Positions 25,163 through 33,819 of a stretch of 49,571 bases of DNA are shown here, piece by piece; the stretch's first letter is position 1; the number at the start of each line of letters is the position of its first letter. The stretch is from assembly GCA_030448225.1 (NCBI GenBank), contig JAUJNJ010000048.1, forward strand, positions 1 to 49,571, written 5' to 3'. A model generated the notes under the pieces. That model did not search any database, was not told the origin of the DNA, and saw nothing but the letters and a program-made list of their open reading frames with translations. The position numbers and the translations under genes are program-made. This DNA is from Phycisphaerae bacterium (lineage in GTDB: Bacteria; Planctomycetota; Phycisphaerae; Tepidisphaerales; Tepidisphaeraceae).

Positions 25163-25414
25163 ATGAACTTGACGGCACGACCGTCGTCGGGCCCGCGCGG
25201 GGCCGCATTCCAGCCGAGGGCCCAGGCCATGCTCAGCCAACACGAGCGATCGCAAACCCAGGTCTGGCGGGCCCGGGCGGCGGCGGAGCTGCAAAGCATC
25301 CAGGACGGCCTGCTCGGCCCGAACTGGCGCTCGCACCCCAGGACGGCCTACCTCATCGGCTTCCTCCGCGGCACGACGAGCCGCCTTCATTCCGACAACG
25401 CGCGGCGCAACTGA
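25163..25414 (+). CDS. Small hypothetical protein
   Basis: This is 83 residues from the ATG at 25163, with GGGAGG eight bases upstream. It is basic, with an amphipathic middle (QTQVWRARAAAELQSIQDGL) and the segment GPNWRSHPRTAYLIGFLRG; no signal peptide. A clear intrinsic terminator at 25510-25538 ends the transcript about 100 bases downstream, so this is a monocistronic unit. No family recognised. Confidence 0.6.
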   Translation: MNLTARPSSGPRGAAFQPRAQAMLSQHERSQTQVWRARAAAELQSIQDGLLGPNWRSHPRTAYLIGFLRGTTSRLHSDNARRN

Positions 25415-25509
25415 CGGGTGCGGGACGTGTCACGCCCGGATCGATGCATGCGCGCATCAGTGCGGCGGTGAGATGCACTTAAGAATTGATTGCGAGACGG
25501 CAAACACGA

Positions 25510-25538
25510 CCGCCGCCGGGTAAACCGGCGGCGGTTTT
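25510..25538 (+). terminator. Rho-independent terminator
   Basis: CCGCCGCCGG and CCGGCGGCGG form a 10-bp stem around a five-base loop, followed by TTTTCGTTTCT. Confidence 0.8.
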
Positions 25539-25568
25539 CGTTTCTACTCGATCACTTCCGTGATGGGT

Positions 25569-25596
25569 GGCGTGGCCACCTGAGGTGGCCGACGCC
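25569..25596. repeat. GGCGTGGCCACCT palindrome, copy 2
   Basis: Same as the copy at 20000-20026, with one extra G at 25591 in the right arm. Flanking CGCCGCTACGG is also similar. It lies between converging genes. Confidence 0.7.
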
Positions 25597-25697
25597 GCTA
25601 CGGCTGGGGGTGATTCGACGCAGAGCGACGCGTCCCGGTACGGGAAGACGTTTTGTGCATGATGCGTCGCGACGGCTCGGAGCGGGCGCGGCCGCGA

Positions 25698-26663
25698 TTA
25701 CCGGACGGCCGCGGCGGCGGGCGCCCCGGCCGGTCGGAGGAACCCGCGGCCGGTCAGCCACGCGGCGCAGAGCTTCGGCCAGGTCGACAGCACCGGGTCG
25801 GCCGCGCCGTCCCGGCCGTTGCCCAGGCCGTAGCCGTGGCCGCCCTTTTCCAGCATCGTCAGCGCGAACGGCACGCGGTGCTTCGTGAGGGCGGCGGCCA
25901 GCAGCAGGCTGTTCTCCGGCGGCACGACCTTGTCGTCGACCGAGTGCACGAGGAACGTCGGCGGCGTCCGCTCGGTCACGCGCTTCTCGTTCGACATCAA
26001 CTCCACCAGTTCGGCCGCCGGCTTCTCGCCGAGCAGGTTCCGCCGCGAACCGCCGTGCGTGTGCGGGTCGGTCATCGTGATGACCGGGTAGATCAGGATC
26101 GCCACGTCCGGCCGCGAGCTGGCGCGGTCGATCGCGTCGGGGGCGTCGGGCGTGCCGTCGGTGAACTGCGTGGCCGCGGTCGAGGCGAGGTGCCCGCCGG
26201 CCGAGAACCCGAGCACGCCGACGCGGTTGGCGTCAACGTTCCACTCCTTTGCCCGCGCCCGCACGGTGCGGATCGCGCGGGCGACGTCGTTCATCATGAC
26301 CGGGTGCTGGTACTTGCCCCCGAGGCGGTAGCGGAGCACGAACGCGCTGACGCCGAGCTCGTTGAGCCACGCCGCCACCTGCCGGCCCTCGTGATCGACC
26401 GCGAGCATCCCGTACCCGCCGCCCGGGCAGACCACGACCGCGGCCCCGTCCCCCTTGCCGGCGGGGGCGGCGTAGTGCGTAAGCGCGGGGACGTCGACGT
26501 CTTCCGTACCCTTCGCGCCCGGCGCGTCGCCCGTCCACAGCCGGATGAGCGGCTTACCGTCCGCCTCGAGCGGCTTCGGGTCGGCTGCCCGCGTGGCGGT
26601 GCCACCGAGCAGGCCGCATGACAGGAGACAGATCGACGCCGCCAGGAGATGCCGTTGCCGCAT
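25698..26663 (-). CDS. Secreted alpha/beta hydrolase, acetyl-esterase-like
   Basis: This is 321 residues, intact. The start at 26663 ([20 protein letters not shown]) gives a good signal peptide. The core has [18 protein letters not shown] (oxyanion region), [16 protein letters not shown] (serine elbow), [14 protein letters not shown] (acid) and GGHGYGLG (histidine). This arrangement is common in planctomycete carbohydrate esterases annotated as xylanase- or acetylxylan-esterase-like. It lies upstream on the same strand as the TIM-barrel and beta-propeller genes only in the sense of shared direction; 300 bases separate it from the next gene. Confidence 0.88.
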   Translation of the reverse strand: MRQRHLLAASICLLSCGLLGGTATRAADPKPLEADGKPLIRLWTGDAPGAKGTEDVDVPALTHYAAPAGKGDGAAVVVCPGGGYGMLAVDHEGRQVAAWLNELGVSAFVLRYRLGGKYQHPVMMNDVARAIRTVRARAKEWNVDANRVGVLGFSAGGHLASTAATQFTDGTPDAPDAIDRASSRPDVAILIYPVITMTDPHTHGGSRRNLLGEKPAAELVELMSNEKRVTERTPPTFLVHSVDDKVVPPENSLLLAAALTKHRVPFALTMLEKGGHGYGLGNGRDGAADPVLSTWPKLCAAWLTGRGFLRPAGAPAAAAVR

Positions 26664-26963
26664 AATTACGATCCCACGTGTGAGTTTGAAGAGGGAGGGA
26701 ACAGAGACAAGATCAATGGCCGCCAAGGCGGCTACGCCGCGCACGGAAGCATCATAAGCTGACTGACGTTACCGGCGTCCCGCGCTGCCGCGCCTGTACA
26801 CCGTCGCCCGCGCGTCAAACGCCGGGAAGTCAGTTCCGGCGGCATGCGGGGCGACGATCGATTCGGTCATGCCGCCGTCATGTGTCGTGGCGATCGGCGG
26901 CGTACCTCATCCAGAACCGTTTACAGAGTTAATCTCGACAGCCCCGCACGACGTGCGTCCAGC
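26664..26963. other. 300-base intergenic region
   Basis: It contains a GCCGCC-AA-GGCGGC hairpin with flanking ATGG and TACGCC (about 26715-26740), related in its flanks to the palindromes at 20000 and 25569. Nothing else is recognised. Confidence 0.4.
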
Positions 26964-27965
26964 TTACGCCAGCGCCTTCATCACGACAGATCGGGTCTTC
27001 TCCAACCCGGCCTTGGCGACGTGGAGCGGGTCCTGCTTCCAGTACTCGGGGTTGAACAGTTCGAGCGAGAGGTAGCCGCGGAAGTCGATGTCGCGGAGCG
27101 TGCGAATGATGTCGCCGAACGGCGCGACGCCGTCGCCGGGGTAGACGCGGTCGCTGTCCTTCAGCTCGTGAGCCGGCGGGTTCGCGGGGTAGTCGTTGAC
27201 GTGCAGGACCGTGAACTGCCGCCCGTTGAGTTGCCGCAGGCCCGCGAACTTCGACCCGCCGCGGTGCAGGTGGTAGACGTCGGCCAGCACGCAGGCGTCG
27301 GGGTGGCCGCTGTCGGTCGCGACGAACGCGGCGTCGGCGAGGCGCGTGAGGTTCGGGCTGAAGCCCCACACCTCCAGCTCCGGCAGCACGCCGGCGTTGC
27401 GGCCGAGCTCGCACAGCGCGTGGTACCGCTCGGCGGCCTTGCGCAGGTCGAGCTTCGGCGCGTCGTTCTTGTGCGCGCCGATGGCCGGCGCCGCGATGCG
27501 CTGGCCGCCGAGCGCGGCGACGGCCTCCATGTCGCGCTTCGCCTGCTCCAGGCCCTTGGCCCGCCGCGCGTCGTCGTCGACGATCCACTCGGCAAAGCCG
27601 ATCGCGCTGGGCACGACGAGGCCGGCGTCCTTCACGCGCTTGGCCAGGTCCTTCAGCGACCCGCCGCTTTTCACGAACTCGTCCATCTTCGGCAGCCACG
27701 GCTCGACCGCCCCATAGCCGGCGCGGGCGGCGACGTCGATCTCTTGATCGAGCGGCAGGTTCTGCCCGCGGATCGTGCTGAGGTTGAGGCAGTACCCGAA
27801 CGGCTCGGCCGCGCTCGTCGCCGGCCGCGACGGGGTGGCGACCGCGGCCGGCGCGGCCGGGCCCTGCGCGCCGGCGCCCCCCGCGGCGGCGGCGAGCGAC
27901 AGGCCGGCGGCGGCGGTCATCATCTGGCGGCGGGACGGCGCGGCGGTGGGTTGGCGTGCGTGCAT
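26964..27965 (-). CDS. Tat-exported sugar phosphate isomerase/epimerase-like TIM-barrel protein
   Basis: This is 333 residues, intact. The ATG at 27965 gives a twin-arginine signal (SRRQMM, then AAAGLSLAAAAG), so the folded protein, probably with a metal, is exported. The body has the xylose-isomerase-like / AP-endonuclease-2 fold: EIDVAARAGYGAVEPWLP, LGGQRIAAPAIGAHKN, ELEVWGFSPNLTRL, VLADVYHLHRGGS (metal-binding Asp/His), VLHVNDYPANPP (His/Asp) and GYLSLELFNPEYW (Glu). Planctomycetes carry many such proteins, usually linked to sugar catabolism. An upstream in-frame extension to 28181 has no signal logic and is rejected. Confidence 0.88.
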   Translation of the reverse strand: MHARQPTAAPSRRQMMTAAAGLSLAAAAGGAGAQGPAAPAAVATPSRPATSAAEPFGYCLNLSTIRGQNLPLDQEIDVAARAGYGAVEPWLPKMDEFVKSGGSLKDLAKRVKDAGLVVPSAIGFAEWIVDDDARRAKGLEQAKRDMEAVAALGGQRIAAPAIGAHKNDAPKLDLRKAAERYHALCELGRNAGVLPELEVWGFSPNLTRLADAAFVATDSGHPDACVLADVYHLHRGGSKFAGLRQLNGRQFTVLHVNDYPANPPAHELKDSDRVYPGDGVAPFGDIIRTLRDIDFRGYLSLELFNPEYWKQDPLHVAKAGLEKTRSVVMKALA

Positions 27966-28249
27966 ATCAGGGAATGTTGTAGCCGAACGGGCGAAACAGG
28001 TGAAGCACCAACCCGCGCCGACGACGCACCGTGCCCCCGAAACACGCGCGACGATCTCGCACCGACGCTGGTATCCCACGGACCGACGTCTCGTCCTCGG
28101 TGTCGACCGTCGCTCACGCGCACGCATGAGCACGCGCCCACGCGGAATAGCACCAGCGCCCCCGACGCGCGCGTTCGACACCTAAAAGCCGCGGGCGGGA
28201 GCCTGCACTTCGGCCCGAACGCGCCATCGTCATCCGCCGGCGCCGTAGC

Positions 28250-29758
28250 TCACTTCTCCCCGGCCCGCAGGTCGTAGCACAGCAGCCGGGGCGTCGATGC
28301 GGCACCCTCGCGGCCGCCGGGCGCGTTCTGGCAGACGTAGAGCAACCCTCGGCTGATCGTCGGCGGCGTCCACGTCTCGCCGGCCGAGAACAGCCGGGCG
28401 CGCGACAGCTCCTTGTATCCGCTTGGCGACAGCTCGACCCAGAGCAGGTGGCCGAACTCGCCGAGGCACAGGAACCGCGCGCCGCCGTCGACCGGCGTGA
28501 GCCAGCAGCGGTACGTGCCCATCGTGATGCTGCGCTCCGCGCCGGCGCGGCCGACGACCGTCTCCTTCCACTCCGGCTGCGTGCGCCACACCTCCCGGCC
28601 GGTCGCGCGCTCGACGCAGACGAGGAACGCGTCGTGCGGGCCGTGGCCGTCGACGCCGTAGAGGTGCCCGTCCTTCTCCACCGCCGTCATGAAGTGGGTG
28701 CCGAACGCGTCGCTCGACCACCCCTTGGCGATCGTGCCGTCCGGGTTCGCCTTCAGCATCGCGCCGCCGGAGCCGTAGGACTCGGAGATGAAGATCTCGT
28801 CGCCGAGGACGAGCGGCGACGACGCGTTGACCGACTCGCGCCGCGTGCCGCGCCACGGGAAGGTGAAGGCGACGCGCCCGTTCGCCGGGTCGATCGCCAG
28901 CAGCCCGCCGGTCGGCGGGTCGCTCTCGCCGCCGGCGAAGACGAGCACGCGCCGCTCGCCGTGGAGCGTGGCCGGCACCGGCGTCGCGTAGCTCGGGCCC
29001 CACTGCTCGCCCGCGCCCCACGCCAGCTTCCCGGTGCGCGCGTCGAGCGCCACGATGCACGGCCCGCCCGGCTCGACGCCGACGTTCACGATCAGCTTGT
29101 CCCCCTCCAGCAGCGGGCTGGAGCCGACGCCGAAGAAGTTCTGCTTCAGCTTGAACTCCTTCGACAGATCGCGCCGCCACCGCAGCCGCCCGGTCGACAG
29201 TTCGACGCAGTGGAGCTTCCCCTCCGCGCCGTAGGCGAAGACCGAGTCCAGCGCCTTCGACACCACCGGGCTGCCGCGCGGGCCGTCGCTGTAGCCGTAA
29301 CGGTCCTGATAAGCCGTGGGGTAGGCGAAGCGCCAGTAGCGCTGGCCGGTCTCGGCGTGAAGGCAGTCGACGACCTCCTCGTCGCCCACGCGGTGAAACA
29401 GCACGAGCCGGTCGCCCGCGACCGCCGGCGCGGCGTAGCCGCTCCCCCGGGCCATCTCCCAGACGAGCGGCGGCCCCTTCGCGTCGAACGACGGCAGGAG
29501 CTTCGTCTCGCGGCTGACGTTGTTGTGGTCCGGCCCCAGGAAGTGCGGCCAGTCGCTCGTCGCCGCGCCGGCGGGCAGCGGCTTTGGCGCCGCGTGGAAG
29601 GTGACGTCGTCGTTCTTCCGCGGCTCCGCCGGTGCCGCGGGCGAAAGCGCCGCCGCCTCGGGCGGCGCGGGATCGACGAACTCCTTCGCCATCGTCGCGC
29701 GAGAGACGAGCAGTAGCACCGACGACATCGCGATCATCAACCGAGCGTGAGCCGACAT
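28250..29758 (-). CDS. Exported PQQ-type beta-propeller protein
   Basis: This is 502 residues, intact. The signal peptide is at the start (MIAMSSVLLLVSRATMA). The body is a PQQ-like WD-type propeller: repeated strands with ALDARTGKLAW, AIDPANGRVAF, ETGQRYWRF, STGRLRWRRDL and ATGREVWRT each mark a blade. The opening DWPHFLGPDHNNVSRET is the hallmark of planctomycete outer-membrane or periplasmic PQQ-repeat proteins. Catalytic residues of quinoprotein dehydrogenases are not evident, so a binding or scaffold role is more likely. It shares strand with the TIM-barrel gene, 285 bases away. Confidence 0.88.
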   Translation of the reverse strand: MSAHARLMIAMSSVLLLVSRATMAKEFVDPAPPEAAALSPAAPAEPRKNDDVTFHAAPKPLPAGAATSDWPHFLGPDHNNVSRETKLLPSFDAKGPPLVWEMARGSGYAAPAVAGDRLVLFHRVGDEEVVDCLHAETGQRYWRFAYPTAYQDRYGYSDGPRGSPVVSKALDSVFAYGAEGKLHCVELSTGRLRWRRDLSKEFKLKQNFFGVGSSPLLEGDKLIVNVGVEPGGPCIVALDARTGKLAWGAGEQWGPSYATPVPATLHGERRVLVFAGGESDPPTGGLLAIDPANGRVAFTFPWRGTRRESVNASSPLVLGDEIFISESYGSGGAMLKANPDGTIAKGWSSDAFGTHFMTAVEKDGHLYGVDGHGPHDAFLVCVERATGREVWRTQPEWKETVVGRAGAERSITMGTYRCWLTPVDGGARFLCLGEFGHLLWVELSPSGYKELSRARLFSAGETWTPPTISRGLLYVCQNAPGGREGAASTPRLLCYDLRAGEK

Positions 29759-29974
29759 GACACCTCCGCCCCAACGATATCGCGTTCGGCGCGCGTTGTC
29801 GCAGGCGGGGGTGACGTCGGCCAATCACAGGTGGGGAGGGGCCTTGCTCTCTCGCTCAAGTCCGGAGAGGGCGGGGGTGAGGGGTAACTGCGCCGGCGGT
29901 CGGAGGCGAACGTCCAACGTCCAATTTCCGACGTTCAACGTCGAACGAAGGAAGAGTGGCATTGGGCGTTCGCG

Positions 29975-29995
29975 CCTCCACGCCTTGCGTGGAGG
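29975..29995. repeat. REP-like hairpin
   Basis: CCTCCACGC-CTT-GCGTGGAGG forms a 9-bp stem and is preceded by GGGCGTTCGCG, the same flank as one of the REP hairpins beside the transposase at 44.6 kb. It may be a third site of that family. Confidence 0.5.
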
Positions 29996-30009
29996 GCTGA
30001 TCCGTTACC

Positions 30010-30537
30010 TCATGCCGCCGCCGCGGGCGTGCGGCGGCGGCGGAGGTGTTCGGCGAGTTGGGCCCGCAGGGCGCGCGGGTCGTACGTGGCGGCCGCGGGG
30101 ACGCGCATCAGCGGGATGCCGGCCACATCCATCGCGCCGTCCACGAACACGTCGCGGTCGCGGCGGTCCTTGCGGGCGTGCGAGCGGTCGTCGAGTTCGA
30201 CGGCCACGAGGATCGCCGTCGACGCGGCGTCGACGAGGACGAAGTCGATGTGCTTCTGGGCGATCTTGCTCCAGAACCCCCGGCGGCGGGCGTCGGCGCC
30301 GCAGTCGATCAGGTCGCACAGCCGCACCTTGAAGCACAGCGCCACGCCGTCCGGTACGACCTTGCGGAAAACCTGGTAGAACGCGGCCTCCCCCTTCGTC
30401 AGCAGGAACCCGCGCGAGTAGTACGGCAGCCGGCGCCGCCGCGCCACCCACCGCAGCGCCGCGACGGCCGCGATGAGGACAGTGGCCACGAGCGACAACA
30501 GGACGAACGGCAGGTTCTCCGCGACGACGGTCGGCAT
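30010..30537 (-). CDS. DUF2726 protein, membrane-anchored, nuclease-fold
   Basis: This is 175 residues, intact. One N-terminal span (LPFVLLSLVATVLIAAVAAL) is followed by a basic stop-transfer (RWVARRRR). The cytosolic DUF2726 domain then reads SRGFLLTKGEAAFYQVFRKV, CFKVRLCDLIDCGA, IAQKHIDFVLVDAAST, LVAVELDDRSHARKDRRDRD and AAGIPLMRVPA-like sequence. ELDDxSH-x-K/R is related to the PD-(D/E)xK nuclease motif, so a nuclease-like role is possible but not shown. The family's usual TM-plus-domain form is preserved. Confidence 0.85.
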   Translation of the reverse strand: MPTVVAENLPFVLLSLVATVLIAAVAALRWVARRRRLPYYSRGFLLTKGEAAFYQVFRKVVPDGVALCFKVRLCDLIDCGADARRRGFWSKIAQKHIDFVLVDAASTAILVAVELDDRSHARKDRRDRDVFVDGAMDVAGIPLMRVPAAATYDPRALRAQLAEHLRRRRTPAAAA

Positions 30538-30668
30538 CTGTCAGGGTTATCGGCAGACGCCGGGCGTATCGACAGGATCAACGGCATGACCGATCGCGCG
30601 GTCCGGTTGACGGGTCGATCGCTTTGGTTTTTGCCTTAGTGCCTCCAAACGTACCGCGGTCAGCAGGT

Positions 30669-30746
30669 GTCATCCTGAGCGCAGCGAAGGATGTCTGACG
30701 GATCTCGTGGAAACGACGGGAGATTCTTCGCTGCGCTCAGGATGAC
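30669..30746. repeat. Dispersed inverted repeat, copy 3
   Basis: GTCATCCTGAGCGCAGCGAA at the left is matched by TTCGCTGCGCTCAGGATGAC at the right, a near-perfect 20-base inversion. It is the cleanest of the three copies. Confidence 0.8.
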
Positions 30747-30837
30747 ATATGTCCTAGACCACCAGTTGCAGTAGCTCTCGGTGCTCAACCGTGCAGCGCG
30801 AAGAAACGCGCGCCCGGCGACGGTGCACGAACACGCA

Positions 30838-30873
30838 AGCGGACGAGCCCTTCGGGCCTGCGGCTAAAAGGGG
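30838..30873. repeat. Single arm of the TTTTAGCCGC element
   Basis: CGAGCCCTTCGGGCCTGCGG then CTAAAAGGG matches the right arm at 12391-12422 with a few changes. Confidence 0.65.
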
Positions 30874-30919
30874 AGTGCGCGTATCGAGCACGGTCGTTTG
30901 CGACGTCGCGCCCCGCTGA

Positions 30920-31093
30920 TTACTTCTTCTTGCAGCTTCCCTTGGAGAAGGGCTTTTTCCCCGGGACGGGCTCAAAGCCTTTCCAGCAGCGCCCGGCCGA
31001 CGCGCCTTTCCTGGTGCTCGACGCGCTCTTGCCGGACTGTTTGGACGAGGAGCTCTTCGAGGACGAGGACCGTGATTTCGTCGATGTCGCCAT
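30920..31093 (-). CDS. 57-residue Ser/Lys-rich protein with CWKGFEPVPGKKPFSKGSC motif
   Basis: The ATG at 31093 has GGAGG eight bases upstream. Residues 1-34 are Ser/Lys repeats (MATSTKSRSSSSKSSSSKQS). Residues 36-57 read CWKGFEPVPGKKPFSKGSC then KKK. The tail, with two Cys spaced 18 apart and a VPGKKP turn, resembles small conserved proteins of unknown function that I have seen with similar basic heads. The architecture (basic low-complexity head plus short conserved tail) parallels the protein at 19611-19928. Nucleic-acid binding is a guess from charge. Confidence 0.7.
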   Translation of the reverse strand: MATSTKSRSSSSKSSSSKQSGKSASSTRKGASAGRCWKGFEPVPGKKPFSKGSCKKK

Positions 31094-31154
31094 GACTGCG
31101 CCTCCGTTGGAATGACCAGAGGCGAGAGATCAAACGGCGTGCGCCGAGCGGCGA

Positions 31155-32660
31155 TCAGGGTTCAGAAGAAATGAAAGTCGTCTGGTCGAGCGGCTGGCCG
31201 GCCATGGCGGCGGGGGGGAGGTCGATCGGGCGCGGGTGGATCAGGTTCGACAGCGCGCCGGCCACGGTATAAGTCGGCCGGCCGTCGCGGGCGCGGAAGC
31301 CGTCGTGGGGGAGCGGGCCGGTCGCGCCGACGAGCGACGCGAACGTGCTGAAGCCGAGCATCGCGCAGGCGACGACCCACGCGGCGGGGCGGTGCTGGCG
31401 GCGGAGCCAGGCGCCGGCCCAGAAGAACGTGAGCGGCAGGAACACGACGAAGAACCGGGTGGCGAACATCGCCTCGCCCCAGTCGGTGTCGCCCAGCGCG
31501 TACGCCAGGATGATCGCCCCCGCGCCGCCGAGCGTCGCGCACGCCAGCCACTTCGTCGTCGCCGGCCAGTGGCGGTGCATGACCGCCGTCACGCCGGCCA
31601 GCCCGACGACCAGCACCGGGAAGTGGCTCAGCAGCCCGTGCGGACCGGCCATTACGGTCCAGAGGCTTCGCAGGTTGGCGACGAACGTCGACCACGCCGT
31701 CGGCGGCTCGTCGAAGAACGCGTCGGCGTACTCGTCGTAATCCTCGCCCGTCGCCGCCATGGCCGCGTCGTATGCGTGCGCGTCGGCGGCGGCGGCGTAC
31801 GTCATCGTGCCGCTGCGCCCGAACCCCAGCCCCTCTAGCGGCCCGGCCCCGGTCGCGCCGGCGAGCGCGACGTGCAGCACGATCGGCCCCACCGCGCCGG
31901 CCACGAACGCCACCCCGCCCGCGACCCGGTGCAGCACCGGCCAGCGGAACGCGAAGACCACCGGCAGGAACAGGATCAGGAAGACCACGGCCGGCGGGTC
32001 GATCGCCGCGGCCAGCGCCGCGCAGAACCCGCAGACCACGAGCCAGATCGAGGAGTGGAGCCGGCGGTTGGTGATCGTCAGGTGGATCAGGCACGCCGCC
32101 GCGCACAGCACGAGCGCCGCGGCGGGCGCGTGGGGGTTGAGCACGGTCGCGTAGCTGATGAACCCCGTCGCCAGGACGCTCGCCAGCGCCAACCCCGCCC
32201 GCCACGGGCGCCGTAGTTCAAAAAGCCGGCCCATGCGGTAGACGAGGCCCGACGCCAGCGCGACCGGCAGCGTCGACCCGAGGAGCGTGAGGAAGTAGGC
32301 GACGAACCCGCCGTGGTCGGCGAACGTCGTGCCCCAGCGGTGCATCATCCAGTAGGAGCCGCTGAGCAGCACGGCGAACGTGGGCGGCTGCACGCTGTAG
32401 AGGTGGCCGTCGCGGGCGACGTGCGACCCGTTGGCGTGGACGAACTCGGTCCGCTCGATCGCGAGCGTGCCGTGCTCGGCCACCGCCTGCACGGTCGCGT
32501 AGATCGACCGCTCCGGGTCGGCGACCGCGCGCGGGTCGGGCTGGCGCAGGGGCCGCAGCAGCGGCAGCGCGATCACCAGCACGACGATGGGCGTCAGCAA
32601 CGCCCACGGCCGCACCATCGGGCGGTTCTTGTGGCGGAGCATCCGTTGGCCGAACAACAT
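31155..32660 (-). CDS. Polytopic inner-membrane protein, unknown function
   Basis: This is 501 residues, intact. About eleven or twelve hydrophobic segments are visible, starting with LLTPIVVLVIALPLLRPL. A long extracytoplasmic loop follows the first span, with the segment ERSIYATVQAVAEHGTLAIE then HVARDGHLYSVQPPTFAVLL; a second, acidic loop (DAHAYDAAMAATGEDYDEYA) lies in the second half. One span followed by a loop with acidic residues and many later spans recalls GT-C glycosyltransferases, but I see no decisive motif. Start could also be the ATG at 32639 or 32618. Confidence 0.75.
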   Translation of the reverse strand: MLFGQRMLRHKNRPMVRPWALLTPIVVLVIALPLLRPLRQPDPRAVADPERSIYATVQAVAEHGTLAIERTEFVHANGSHVARDGHLYSVQPPTFAVLLSGSYWMMHRWGTTFADHGGFVAYFLTLLGSTLPVALASGLVYRMGRLFELRRPWRAGLALASVLATGFISYATVLNPHAPAAALVLCAAACLIHLTITNRRLHSSIWLVVCGFCAALAAAIDPPAVVFLILFLPVVFAFRWPVLHRVAGGVAFVAGAVGPIVLHVALAGATGAGPLEGLGFGRSGTMTYAAAADAHAYDAAMAATGEDYDEYADAFFDEPPTAWSTFVANLRSLWTVMAGPHGLLSHFPVLVVGLAGVTAVMHRHWPATTKWLACATLGGAGAIILAYALGDTDWGEAMFATRFFVVFLPLTFFWAGAWLRRQHRPAAWVVACAMLGFSTFASLVGATGPLPHDGFRARDGRPTYTVAGALSNLIHPRPIDLPPAAMAGQPLDQTTFISSEP

Positions 32661-32893
32661 AGAGAAAACTGCAATGACGTGGAACCCGCCCGGCGCGGCG
32701 GCGGTGCAACAGTCGACATCCTGCCGAAGCGCCCGCGCGGCCGGCGGCGGGCGTTCCCGCGCCTTCGCGCGACGACCGCCCGATCAGACGTGGCGATATC
32801 CGGTCCTACCCGTCCCGCCGCCCCGGGGCGCCCTTGCGGTCTTGCCCATTCTCCTCCGCTGGGGCCCGACCGCTCGGCTCCCAACGCCGAATC

Positions 32894-33696
32894 CTAGTAC
32901 ACCTTTAAGAATTGTACAAAGTTTTGCAGGATTCGATTCCCCAGCCGGGCGTGCCGCTCGTAGTGCTTGGCCGTGTCCGCGCGGATCTGATCCGCCCCGT
33001 CCGGCCCGAGCACCTTCTGAAGATTCTCCCGGTCCGCCGCGACGAGTTGCTCGACGCCGGCCTCGGTCATCTCGATGTGGTACTGAAACCCGAACAGCCG
33101 CGTCTTGAAGCGGAACGCCTGATTCTTGCACAGCTTAGAGCTGCTCAGCAGCGAGTTGCCCGTTGGCGGCGGGGGGCCGGCGGCGGGGCCGGGTTCGGCG
33201 GGGCGGGGAGCTTGGGCAGGTCGAACGTGTCGAAGTGCCAGTGAAGCATCGGCGCGCCGTCGGACGTGCCGAACACGATCGGCTCGGTCCCGCCGGGGAA
33301 CGGGAACTGCACCGGCCCCCAGCCGATCTCCGGCTGCGGCGTGCCGGGGCGTCGGGCGTGGCGCCCGGCTTCACGTTTGGGTAAACCTTCGCACCCGCCG
33401 CGTGCGCCAGCAGCGCGCCGAGGCAGATCCCCAGCACCGCCCGGTCGGCGGCCACCATCCGCTGCAGGACCTCCACCTCTTTGGCCAAAAACGGAACTGC
33501 CCGCCCGCGGCGTCGGCGACGCTCATCGGGCCGCCGAGGACCACGAGCGTCGTGATTTCGTCGAGGTCGGTCGGCACCTCGTCACCCTTGTAGAGGTGAA
33601 GCGCACCTCGGTCTGGATGCCGAAGTCGCGGAAGACGGGAAGGATCCGGCCGGGCCCCTCGTGGGCCACGTGCTGGAGGATGATCGCTCGACTCAT
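32894..33696 (-). CDS. Class I glutamine amidotransferase (frame-disrupted)
   Basis: This is about 265 residues when joined, of the GMP-synthase-like stand-alone type. Pieces in order: MSRAIILQHVAHEGPGRILP, LHLYKGDEVPTDLDEITTLV, VVLGGPMSVADA, AVLGICLGALLAHAAGAKVY with the nucleophilic Cys, EIGWGPVQFPFPGGTEPIVF, DGAPMLHWHFDTFDLPKL, and FGFQYHIEMTEAGVEQLVAA with the catalytic His and Glu. It ends FVQFLKVY at 32894. All three catalytic residues are there. Shifts near 33600, 33490, 33350 and 33165 are probably sequence indels. A Pro/Ala-rich insert (about 33170-33210) is unusual for the family. Confidence 0.8.
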
Positions 33697-33819
33697 AGGG
33701 CGAATCATCCGCCCGACCGCGCCGCGTTGTCAAGGAATGAACCCCGCCCGGCCGGGCCCGTCGCAACTCGCGCGCTCGCTCGACGCTTCCGTCGCGAACG
33801 CGGGCAGCGCGGGAGCGGC

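Larger units (their letters stand above)
30538..30919. other. Intergenic region with two dispersed repeats
   Basis: It holds the third 4466-type inverted repeat (30669-30746) and a single arm of the 12267-type element (30838-30873). Otherwise no coding or regulatory signal was recognised. Confidence 0.55.

Noticed and set aside
26964..28181. Longer form of the TIM-barrel protein starting at 28181
   Set aside because: The extra 72 residues are Arg/Cys-rich noise and would bury the twin-arginine signal that begins at 27965.
30930..31115. A 61-residue frame on +
   Set aside because: It is antisense to the better-supported 57-residue gene on -, which has a GGAGG site and a conserved-looking tail.
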